Shown here one piece after another: positions 1 through 5,833 of a DNA stretch of 38,716 nt. This DNA comes from a virus, in the IMG/VR virus record IMGVR_UViG_3300042549_004390, positions 1 through 38,716 of that record; one strand, written 5' to 3'. Both the position numbers and the translations under genes were made by a program. The notes beneath the pieces were generated by a model. The model was not told the origin of the DNA, did not search any database, and was given only the letters and a program-made list of their open reading frames with translations. The first letter of the stretch is position 1; the number at the start of each line of letters is the position of its first letter.

Positions 1-78
1 TTCGGCGTGGATCGCGACCGACTGATGAACCCCTTTCTCGTCCGAGCAATCAACGCTCCCGCCGCAGACATCCTGTAA
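1..78 (+). CDS. C-terminal fragment of an unidentified protein
   Basis: The window opens inside a reading frame that runs from base 1 to a TAA at 76-78. The visible 25 residues contain DRLMNPFLVRAINAPAADIL at the C-terminus. I do not recognise the family and the start lies outside the window. It is on the same strand as the replication genes and ends 23 bases before the preferred primase start, so it probably belongs to the same early operon. Its last five residues, AADIL, are identical to the end of the SSB-like protein at 4568-5158. Confidence 0.55.
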   Translation, partial: FGVDRDRLMNPFLVRAINAPAADIL

Positions 79-101
79 CCCCCGTGAGCGAGGACGATGA
101 C

Positions 102-2126
102 ATGTCCAACGTCAGGCTAATTGCGCCCGCCCTCCGCACTGTGCAGGTGCCAGAGCCGCTCCGTGAGCTGCCCGGCTGGCTGATGTGGCGCTTCGAGCAG
201 TTCGTCGGCGAGGCCAAGCCGCGCAAGATCCCGTTCTGGGCCGACGGCACGCGCCGGCACGGCCAGCAGGGCGCGCCGCAGGACCGAGCCCGCCTGACCA
301 CCTTCGTGGCGGCCCGCGACGCCGCCGTGCGTGCAGGCTTCGATGGCGTGGGCTTCGCTCCGCTGAAGGAGTTCGGGTACGTCTTCCTCGACTTCGACAA
401 CTGCGTCGACGTGGTCGGGCACACGAACGCCGAGGTCGAGGCAATCGTCAACCGCACGTACGCCGAGTACAGCCCCAGCGGCAAAGGCATCCGCGCCGTC
501 CTCAAGGGCGATCTGGGCAACCACAAGAGCACCACCACGCCGGACCAGTACGGGTTCGAGACGTTCAGCAGCTCCGGCTTCGTGACCCTCACGGGTAATA
601 TCCTGCCGGGCTGCGAGGTGATGGGCTACGAGGACCACATCGCCGTCGTCGACGCGGCCACGCTTGACCTGTGCCAGCGCCGCTTCGGCACGTCGTCAGG
701 CGCGACGTTCGACCCCAACGACTTCATGGCCGGCCGCGAGCCGAAGCTGGGCCTGACTATCGCCCGCATGCAGGAGCTGGTCGGCCAGCTCGACCCCAGC
801 ATGGGCCGCGAGCCGTGGCTGCGCGTCGGCATGGCCCTGCACCACGAGTGTGAGGGCGACGACACCGGCTTCGACATCTGGGACGACTGGTCGACGGACG
901 GCGACACCTACCCCGGCACTGAGGGGCTGCGCTACCTCTGGGACAGCTTCAAGCCCACGCCGGGCAAGCGCTCGATCACGATGGCGTCGGTGATCAAGAT
1001 GTCCAAGGAGGCAGTCCACCACCCCAGTGAGGCAGTCAGCCGCCAACAAGTGCTCGCCAAGGCCGAGGCGATCATGGCTGACCTGCCGCCGAAGAGCGTA
1101 GGCCGCTTCGGACCCGTGCCGATCTACGACCTTACCCTGCGCGAGCCGATGAGCTGGCTGATCAAGGCCGTGCTGCCCAAGGCCGAGCTGGGCATCCTGT
1201 TCGGCGCGTCGGGGTCCGGCAAGACGTTCGTGGCGCTGGATCTGGCCTTCTCGATTGCGCGCGGCGTCGCGTGGCGCGGGCGCCGGACGGTGCGGGGCCG
1301 CGTCGTGGTGATCGCCGCCGAGGGTGGGTCGGGCTTGGGCAAGCGCGGAGAGGCGTATGCCATGCACCACAACTTTGACCTAGAGACCATGCAAGACCTG
1401 CACGTGATCACCGCCGCGCCGAACTTTCTGGACGACGACGACATCTCTCAGGTGATCGCGGAGATCCGAAACCTCGGCTCGGTCGACATGATCGTGATCG
1501 ACACGCTGGCGCAGGTGACCCCCGGCGCCAACGAAAACACCAGCGAGGATATGGGCCGCGCACTGCGCAACATTAACCTGCTGCACGAGGCCATTGGCGC
1601 CATGAACCTCGTCGTCCACCACGCGGGCAAGGACTTGTCGAAGGGGTCGCGCGGCTGGTCCGGCCTGAAGGCTGCGGCCGACGTGCAGATTGAGGTGCTG
1701 CGCCACGAGAACGGCGACCGCGAGATCATCATCGAGAAGATGAAGGACGGCGAGGACGGCGTTCGATACCCGTTCAAGCTGGAGGTGATCGACGTAGGCA
1801 TTGACTACGACGGCGACGTCATCACGAGCTGCGTCGCGGTCGAGACCGAGCTGTCGACACCGGCCGGGAACCCGGCGGATCGCAAGGAGGTCAAGCGGCG
1901 CGGACGTGTAGAAAATCACCTATTGGAAATTATGACCGTGTTTGGCAGCGACAGTATCGTCAGTGCCGTAGACCTGATCGACCGCGCCGTGGCCGATTTG
2001 CCTGCGCCAGAGGCCGGCAAGCGCGACACCCGCAGACAGTCAGTTGTCCGGGCAATTCAGACACTTAGCAAAGAGAAGGACGGCCCGCTGCGCATGGAAG
2101 GCGGAAAGATTATCTTCTACGAGTAA
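102..2126 (+). CDS. primase-helicase (PrimPol-like plus RepA/AAA_25-like ATPase)
   Basis: A 674-aa protein likely to prime and unwind phage DNA. The N-terminal third looks like a primase-polymerase domain: the acidic pair in LDFDNC (about D97 and D99) and the segment YSPSGKGIRAVLKG are typical of phage PrimPol proteins. A middle PriCT-like stretch contains GREPWLRVGMALHHE. The C-terminal half is a RecA-fold hexameric helicase with Walker A GASGSGKT (lysine about 374), a Walker B-like strand DMIVIDTLAQ and the HHAGKD segment seen in RepA-type helicases. I prefer ATG 102 because GAGG lies 8 bases upstream; an in-frame GTG at 84 adds six residues but has no evident ribosome site. Family assignment is confident; activity as one bifunctional enzyme is inferred. 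Confidence 0.85.
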   Translation: MSNVRLIAPALRTVQVPEPLRELPGWLMWRFEQFVGEAKPRKIPFWADGTRRHGQQGAPQDRARLTTFVAARDAAVRAGFDGVGFAPLKEFGYVFLDFDNCVDVVGHTNAEVEAIVNRTYAEYSPSGKGIRAVLKGDLGNHKSTTTPDQYGFETFSSSGFVTLTGNILPGCEVMGYEDHIAVVDAATLDLCQRRFGTSSGATFDPNDFMAGREPKLGLTIARMQELVGQLDPSMGREPWLRVGMALHHECEGDDTGFDIWDDWSTDGDTYPGTEGLRYLWDSFKPTPGKRSITMASVIKMSKEAVHHPSEAVSRQQVLAKAEAIMADLPPKSVGRFGPVPIYDLTLREPMSWLIKAVLPKAELGILFGASGSGKTFVALDLAFSIARGVAWRGRRTVRGRVVVIAAEGGSGLGKRGEAYAMHHNFDLETMQDLHVITAAPNFLDDDDISQVIAEIRNLGSVDMIVIDTLAQVTPGANENTSEDMGRALRNINLLHEAIGAMNLVVHHAGKDLSKGSRGWSGLKAAADVQIEVLRHENGDREIIIEKMKDGEDGVRYPFKLEVIDVGIDYDGDVITSCVAVETELSTPAGNPADRKEVKRRGRVENHLLEIMTVFGSDSIVSAVDLIDRAVADLPAPEAGKRDTRRQSVVRAIQTLSKEKDGPLRMEGGKIIFYE

Positions 2127-2144
2127 AAAACTGCAAATGGGGTG

Positions 2145-2190
2145 TTGCAATGCTGAATTGCATATGCGAGAGAGGGTCATCAGCAACGCA
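2145..2190 (+). promoter_or_regulatory. 46-nt conserved leader element, copy 1
   Basis: Lies between the primase-helicase stop and the small gene at 2204. It is the same length as 8275-8320 and matches it without gaps at 36 of 46 positions. The left part is a dyad, TGCAAT-GCTGA-ATTGCA; in the other copy the six bases after TTGCAA all differ while both arms are kept. The right end, TCATCAGCAACGCA, is identical in both. No convincing -35/-10 pair is seen. It could be an operator, an RNA hairpin leader or part of an N-terminal extension. Confidence 0.55.
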
Positions 2191-2203
2191 GGAGACACCC
2201 GAA

Positions 2204-2371
2204 ATGACGAAAGCCGCAAACTATTACACGCTCGGCAAGGGCCGCGCGGTCGTCTGCATCGAGATCATCGACGCAGGTCGCCGCGTCCAGCTCGCCGAGC
2301 ATCAGGTCGACGGGAAGCGCGCCGCGCGTGCCGTGGCTGCACAGTACGACGCAACCCCGTGGAACTTTTGA
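2204..2371 (+). CDS. small hypothetical protein downstream of the leader element
   Basis: A 55-aa basic protein beginning MTKAANYYTLGKGRAVVC; I do not recognise it. ATG 2204 is chosen because GGAG lies about 10 bases upstream. The frame is open further upstream to an ATG at 2150, which would add 18 residues encoded by the conserved leader element. It ends one base before the next ATG (TGACATG), so the two are probably co-translated. The strand-helix pattern (VVCIEIIDAGRRVQLAEHQV, then an Ala-rich helix) suggests a small alpha/beta fold. Function unknown; perhaps an early host-interaction protein, judging only from position. Confidence 0.6.
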   Translation: MTKAANYYTLGKGRAVVCIEIIDAGRRVQLAEHQVDGKRAARAVAAQYDATPWNF

Positions 2372-2372
2372 C

Positions 2373-2585
2373 ATGACTGACATCTGGGAACTGTTCCGCG
2401 AGGAAGAAGAGCGCCGCGTTCAGGAAGAGCGCGAGCTGATTGCCGCCGAAGACGCCGCATGGGTCGCACTGCCACAGGCCGAACGCGACCGCATCATTGC
2501 CGAGCGCGAGGCCAAGTGGGAGGCCCTGCCTGACGAGCCAGAAACGGACGATGAAGATGAAGAGGAGGACGACGATGATGAATGA
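2373..2585 (+). CDS. small acidic protein, Glu/Asp-rich tail
   Basis: A 70-aa, strongly charged protein starting MTDIWELFREEEERR. Residues about 8-50 are predicted helical and rich in Glu and Arg; the last 14 residues are almost all Asp and Glu. Such tails in phage proteins can mimic nucleic acid or bind basic proteins, but nothing here identifies a target. It follows the 55-aa gene by one base and overlaps the start of the next gene. The acidic tail is written mostly with gac/gat/gag codons, making a low-complexity stretch at about 2545-2582. Function unknown. Confidence 0.6.
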   Translation: MTDIWELFREEEERRVQEERELIAAEDAAWVALPQAERDRIIAEREAKWEALPDEPETDDEDEEEDDDDE

Positions 2586-2721
2586 CCGCAGTTACCTGCG
2601 CACACTGAGCGACCGCGAGTTGATGGAACTCGCGACAGCCGATAGTGAGCTGGCACTTGTGCTGGCCGAGCGCCTCGAAGAGGCACGCAACAACAGCCCC
2701 GTGTATGGAGACGACGCATGA
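2575..2721 (+). CDS. 48-aa hypothetical protein
   Basis: Starts within the acidic tail of the previous gene in another frame: AGGAGG sits just upstream of the ATG codons at 2575 and 2578, either of which could be used. The product begins MMNDRSYLRTLSDRELMEL and is a single predicted amphipathic helix-turn-helix with the LSDRELMELA pattern seen in small phage proteins. The stop overlaps the start of the membrane-protein gene (ATGA at 2718-2721). The longer frame opening at 2440 is less likely because it lies wholly inside the preceding gene. No function can be assigned. Confidence 0.55.
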   Translation: MMNDRSYLRTLSDRELMELATADSELALVLAERLEEARNNSPVYGDDA

Positions 2722-2921
2722 GCGCCCGCCGCTTTGCACTGGTCGCACTGGCCGCGATAGCTCCGTATGTCGTGGTTTACGCCGCTACAGCGTTTTCGCT
2801 TTGGCAGGCAAACCCCGAACATTGGGACGCCTCAGCTCGCGGCCTAGCTGTCTGGGTCGCGGTATCAGCTAGTATGTTTTTTGCACCAATGACGGCCATT
2901 TTTCCGGGAGACGACGCATGA
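2718..2921 (+). CDS. small two-helix inner-membrane protein
   Basis: A 67-aa protein with two hydrophobic segments at about residues 6-27 and 42-61, separated by a polar loop (QANPEHWDASARG). It starts MSARRFALVALAAIA, with a basic N-terminus predicted to stay in the cytoplasm. It is coupled to its neighbours by ATGA overlaps at both ends. It sits among early genes, far from the lysis cassette, so I do not call it a holin. A role in altering the host envelope or in superinfection exclusion is possible but has no direct support. Confidence 0.6.
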   Translation: MSARRFALVALAAIAPYVVVYAATAFSLWQANPEHWDASARGLAVWVAVSASMFFAPMTAIFPGDDA

Positions 2922-3325
2922 CCTACCGCATCGAAATCACAGCAGACAGCCTCACCGAACTTGCCGGCCGCGTACTGGCGCTGTCCGCGCAGTTGCAGAC
3001 GACCGTACCCGTGTTCGTGCATCACGCCAGCGCGGCGCCCGCCAAAGACCCGACACCAGCCAAGACCGCCGCGAACGAGATTGTGGCGCTGATGGCTGCA
3101 GCCGCCGAGCCTGTTGCGGAAGATGCCGCACCTGAAGTTCGCGAAAATCCTGTCGCCGCACTCGACTTCGACACCGAAGTGGCACCGCACGTGCTGGAAC
3201 TCGTCAAGGCCAAGGGCAAGCCGGCAGCGCAGGAGATCCTGAGCCAGTTTGGCGTCGAGAAGGCGTCGCTGCTCGACCCGGTTCGCTGGCCTGAGCTGGT
3301 CGCCACGCTGAAGGGGGCACTCTGA
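2918..3325 (+). CDS. hypothetical protein of the recombination/SSB neighbourhood
   Basis: A 135-aa protein. The N-terminus (MTYRIEITADSLTELAGRVL) forms a short strand-helix unit, followed by an Ala/Pro-rich linker and a C-terminal helical module (about residues 90-135) with AAQEILSQFGVEKASLL then DPVRWPELVATLKGAL. This C-terminal pattern recurs at the ends of phage proteins next to single-strand annealing or SSB genes and may bind DNA or partners. It overlaps its neighbours on both sides and leads directly into the exonuclease-like gene. The exact family is not recognised; moderately sure it is real, low certainty on function. Confidence 0.65.
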   Translation: MTYRIEITADSLTELAGRVLALSAQLQTTVPVFVHHASAAPAKDPTPAKTAANEIVALMAAAAEPVAEDAAPEVRENPVAALDFDTEVAPHVLELVKAKGKPAAQEILSQFGVEKASLLDPVRWPELVATLKGAL

Positions 3326-4551
3326 TGGCGCACGCCAAGCTGAGCCCGTCGGGGGCGCACCGCTGGCTGCGCTGCCCCGGCAGCGTCGTCCTTGAGGCTC
3401 CGTACCCGGACACGAGCAGCATTTACGCCCGTGAAGGCACCGCCGCGCACGAGCTGTCCGCCATGGTCCTCGAGAACGAGGATGCAGACGCGCAGGGCTA
3501 CGTCGGCTACAAGATCGAGTTCGACGACAACGACGAAGTCGTGCAGTGGCTCGTCACGAAAGACATGGCCGACTACGTCGACGACTACGTCAAGCTCGTG
3601 CGCGACATGGCCGAGGGCAAGACGCTCTTGGTCGAGCGTCGGTTGCCCATCGACCACCTGACCGGCGAGGACGGGGCCACTGGCACCAGCGACGCCGTGA
3701 TCGTGGACACGACGGGGAACAACCTGACCATCATCGACCTGAAGTACGGCATGGGCCGCGTCGTTGCGCAGGATAACCCGCAGCTCATGATGTACGCCCT
3801 CGGTGCCTTGGAGGAGTATTCCATTCTGGGCGACTTCGCTACCATCAGCATGTACATCCACATGCCGCGCCTGAACTTCGTCAGCGAGTGGCACGTGCCG
3901 ACCGAGGAGCTGCTGGCCGACGGTGAAGACATCCGCAAGGGGGCGCAGATGTGCCGCGCGGCCGAGGACGAGGATCCGACGACCCTGAGCGAGTTCCTTG
4001 AGCCGGGCGAGGCGCAGTGCCGGTTCTGCAAGGCCAAGTCGACGTGCCCGGCGCTGCGCGCCGAGATGACGGACGTGGTGGGTGGCGACGCGGCGTGCAC
4101 GCTTGACGAGTTTGCGGAGTTCTTGCCTGAGACGGTCGACACCGCCACCGGCGACAACTACCTGCCGATGGCCATGGCCAAGGTCGATCTGGTCGAGGCG
4201 TGGTGCAAGTCGGTCCGCGCCGAGGTCGAGCGTCGCCTGCTTGCCGGGCAGAAGGTCGACGGCTACAAGCTGGTCGAGGGCAAGCGCGGCAACCGCAAGT
4301 GGGGCAGCGAGGCCGAAGTCGAGGGCCTGCTGAAATCGTTCCGCATGCGGCAGGATGAGATGTATGACTTCAGCCTGATCTCGCCGACGACTGCCGAGAA
4401 GGTATTAAAGCAAAACCCCACGCGCTGGGCCAAGGTCAAAGAGCTGATCACCCAGAGCACGGGCAAACCATCTGTGGCACCCGCCACGGATAAGCGGCCA
4501 GAACTGGTCGTTCCATCGGTCGCTGCAGATTTCAGCGACCTCATCAACTGA
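3325..4551 (+). CDS. DUF2800 family PD-(D/E)XK exonuclease-like protein
   Basis: A 408-aa protein resembling the DUF2800 family of RecB/Cas4-like nucleases. The N-terminus (SPSGAHRWLRCPGSV) and the segment REGTAAHEL match the usual family opening. The catalytic core is visible as TSDAVIVD (D123) and IIDLKYG (D138-x-K140). C232, C235 and C241 (CRFCKAKSTC) form a cysteine cluster that in Cas4/AddB-like relatives helps hold an iron-sulphur cluster together with a further Cys. It probably processes DNA ends during replication or recombination with the SSB-like protein encoded next. The ATG shares a base with the preceding stop (TGATG). Confidence 0.85.
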   Translation: MAHAKLSPSGAHRWLRCPGSVVLEAPYPDTSSIYAREGTAAHELSAMVLENEDADAQGYVGYKIEFDDNDEVVQWLVTKDMADYVDDYVKLVRDMAEGKTLLVERRLPIDHLTGEDGATGTSDAVIVDTTGNNLTIIDLKYGMGRVVAQDNPQLMMYALGALEEYSILGDFATISMYIHMPRLNFVSEWHVPTEELLADGEDIRKGAQMCRAAEDEDPTTLSEFLEPGEAQCRFCKAKSTCPALRAEMTDVVGGDAACTLDEFAEFLPETVDTATGDNYLPMAMAKVDLVEAWCKSVRAEVERRLLAGQKVDGYKLVEGKRGNRKWGSEAEVEGLLKSFRMRQDEMYDFSLISPTTAEKVLKQNPTRWAKVKELITQSTGKPSVAPATDKRPELVVPSVAADFSDLIN

Positions 4552-4567
4552 CAACTGGAGATTTGAT

Positions 4568-5158
4568 ATGACTGCCAAGACACAAATCATGCTGAAGAAC
4601 GTCGTCCTCGCGTTCCCGTCGATTGCCGAGCCGCAGGCCTTCGGTGAAGGCGAACCGGCCTATGGGGCAAAGTTCCCCATCAAGCCGAACTCCGAACACC
4701 ACAAGGCCATCGAAGCCGCCATTCTCTTGGTCGCCAAGGAGGAGTGGAAGGACAAGGCGGACAGCGTACTTGAGATGCTGGTCGACGACGGCAAAGTTGC
4801 CTTCACCAAGAAGGTCTACAAGTCGAAGAAGACCGGCGACGCATACGCGGGTTTCGAGGGCATGCACTACCTGTCCAGCCGCAACGCCAAGACCCAGCCT
4901 ACCGTGTTCGACAAGTACGGTGAGCCTGTCGTCGGCAAGGCTGCCATCGAGCAGCAGGCGCACAGTGGCGCCGTGGCCAACGCCTCGCTCGAAATCTGGG
5001 CGCAGGACAACAAGTGGGGTCGCCGCATCAACTGCTCGCTGCGCGGCGTCATGCTGACCGGCGAGGGCGAGAGCTTCGGTGGCGGATCGGCTCCGGCCGG
5101 CGCTGACGAGTTCGCGGCGTTCGCCAAGGCCAAGGCCGACGCGGCAGACATCCTGTGA
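4568..5158 (+). CDS. DUF2815 family single-strand DNA-binding protein
   Basis: A 196-aa protein matching DUF2815, the T7 gp2.5-like single-stranded DNA-binding family that typically follows DUF2800 in phage genomes. The start [17 protein letters not shown], then [11 protein letters not shown] and later [17 protein letters not shown] and NCSLRGVML fit an OB-fold. The C-terminus is Ala/Asp-rich and ends in ADAADIL, plausibly a partner-binding tip as in other SSBs. A ribosome site (CTGGAG) lies upstream of ATG 4568. It likely coats single-stranded DNA for the primase-helicase and polymerase of this cluster. Its stop overlaps the GTG start of the GapR-like gene. Confidence 0.85.
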   Translation: MTAKTQIMLKNVVLAFPSIAEPQAFGEGEPAYGAKFPIKPNSEHHKAIEAAILLVAKEEWKDKADSVLEMLVDDGKVAFTKKVYKSKKTGDAYAGFEGMHYLSSRNAKTQPTVFDKYGEPVVGKAAIEQQAHSGAVANASLEIWAQDNKWGRRINCSLRGVMLTGEGESFGGGSAPAGADEFAAFAKAKADAADIL

Positions 5159-5409
5159 TCGAAGCCGGTCACAACGCGGCCGACGACCGGCTGCGGCTCC
5201 TGATCGAGCGTGTTGAGACGCTCGAAGAGGAGAAGAAGGGTGTCATGGACGACATTAAGGACGTCTACGGCGAGGCGAAGGCCGTCGGCTATGACGTCAA
5301 GATCCTGAAGCAGATCGTCCGTCTGCGGAAGATGGAGGCCGACGACAGGCGCGAGATGGAGACCATTCTCGACCTGTACAAGGCGGCCCTTGGCATGGAT
5401 CTGCTGTAG
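5155..5409 (+). CDS. GapR-like nucleoid-associated protein (DUF2312)
   Basis: An 84-aa protein very similar to GapR of Caulobacter and relatives. Diagnostic segments are [52 protein letters not shown] and [11 protein letters not shown]. In the host, GapR tetramers clamp overtwisted DNA, stimulate topoisomerases and support replication. The protein is essentially all helix with the usual basic coiled-coil face. GTG 5155 overlaps the previous stop (GTGA) and gives a protein of normal family length. Being the last gene before a strong terminator-like hairpin, in the SSB/exonuclease operon, suggests a role during phage replication or in altering host chromosome topology. The family call is firm; the role is inferred. 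Confidence 0.9.
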   Translation: MIEAGHNAADDRLRLLIERVETLEEEKKGVMDDIKDVYGEAKAVGYDVKILKQIVRLRKMEADDRREMETILDLYKAALGMDLL

Positions 5410-5420
5410 GGCTATAGGGC

Positions 5421-5454
5421 GGGCGCGGGCGGTGAGCCGTCCGTGCCCTCCTTT
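5421..5454 (+). terminator. rho-independent-type terminator after the GapR-like gene
   Basis: A 12-bp stem pairs 5421-5432 with 5437-5448 around the tetraloop TGAG, with ten Watson-Crick pairs and two G-U wobbles, followed by TCCTTT. It lies 12 bases past the GapR stop and would end or attenuate the first early operon. The T tract is interrupted, so termination may be partial. Confidence 0.6.
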
Positions 5455-5526
5455 CAGGCGGGCCGTGCTGCGCGTGGGGTGTCCCTCCCTTCGTTGCTGA
5501 TAACTTCGCGGCACGGCCCACCTGAA
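5453..5526 (+). repeat. large inverted repeat / structured leader before the HTH gene
   Basis: 5453-5468 and 5511-5526 are complementary over 16 bp with a single mismatch, and four further inner pairs extend the stem to 5472/5507, leaving a 34-nt loop. The 3' arm ends one base before the ribosome site (CGGAGGG) of the gene at 5540. This suggests an RNA structure that shapes translation or transcript stability, or a protein-binding dyad. It directly abuts the terminator-like hairpin at 5421-5454. Confidence 0.55.
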
Positions 5527-5539
5527 CGGAGGGACCAAC

Positions 5540-5833
5540 ATGAAACGCACAATTCCAGAAATCCGCGAACTGATCGCCGCCTTGACCGAGGAGAGCAAGG
5601 TGCTCGCCCGGCGGCAGCTCTACATCGCGCAGAAGATCAACAAGCTGGCGCAGGAGACGCGCCGCCGGAGCTACGACCGCGCGCCGGTGACCAGTCGCCG
5701 CGTGACGGCGGCGGTGCGGGCGTCTGTGCGCCAGATGGCCGCCGACTTCCCCGACATGTCCTACCAGTCGCTGGCGGAGGCGCACGACATCAACATCGGC
5801 CGTGTCAGCGAGACACTGCACGGGAAGCGTTGA
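5540..5833 (+). CDS. small helix-turn-helix DNA-binding protein
   Basis: A 97-aa basic protein. The N-terminal half is helical (MKRTIPEIRELIAALTEES, then KINKLAQETRRRSYDRA). The C-terminal 35 residues look like a helix-turn-helix, with YQSLAEAHDINIGRVSETLH as turn and recognition helix, the pattern seen in small phage regulators and next to homing endonucleases. GGAGGG is placed well before ATG 5540. The stop overlaps the polymerase start (TGATG at 5831-5835), so the two are translationally coupled. It may regulate the operon it heads or bind the structured DNA just upstream; neither is shown. Confidence 0.65.
   Translation: MKRTIPEIRELIAALTEESKVLARRQLYIAQKINKLAQETRRRSYDRAPVTSRRVTAAVRASVRQMAADFPDMSYQSLAEAHDINIGRVSETLHGKR

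Noticed and set aside
84-101. GTG 84 as the start of the primase-helicase.
   Set aside because: There is no ribosome site before it, while ATG 102 has GAGG at a good distance.
117-1919. Long - strand frames opposite the primase-helicase and polymerase genes.
   Set aside because: High GC content leaves opposite frames open; they show no motifs, ribosome sites or operon logic.
2145-2171. The leader's TTGCAA as a -35 box with a -10 box 17 bases downstream.
   Set aside because: The bases at the right distance (GAGAGA or similar) do not resemble a -10 in either copy.
2718-2921. The early two-helix membrane protein as a holin.
   Set aside because: It is in the replication arm, far from the endolysin, and better holin candidates lie at 29208-29958.
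5443-5832. An N-terminal extension of the DNA polymerase frame back to 5443.
   Set aside because: It overlaps the HTH gene and the structured spacer, is Arg/Pro-rich shadow sequence, and the usual polymerase start MSTLWLDLE is at 5833.
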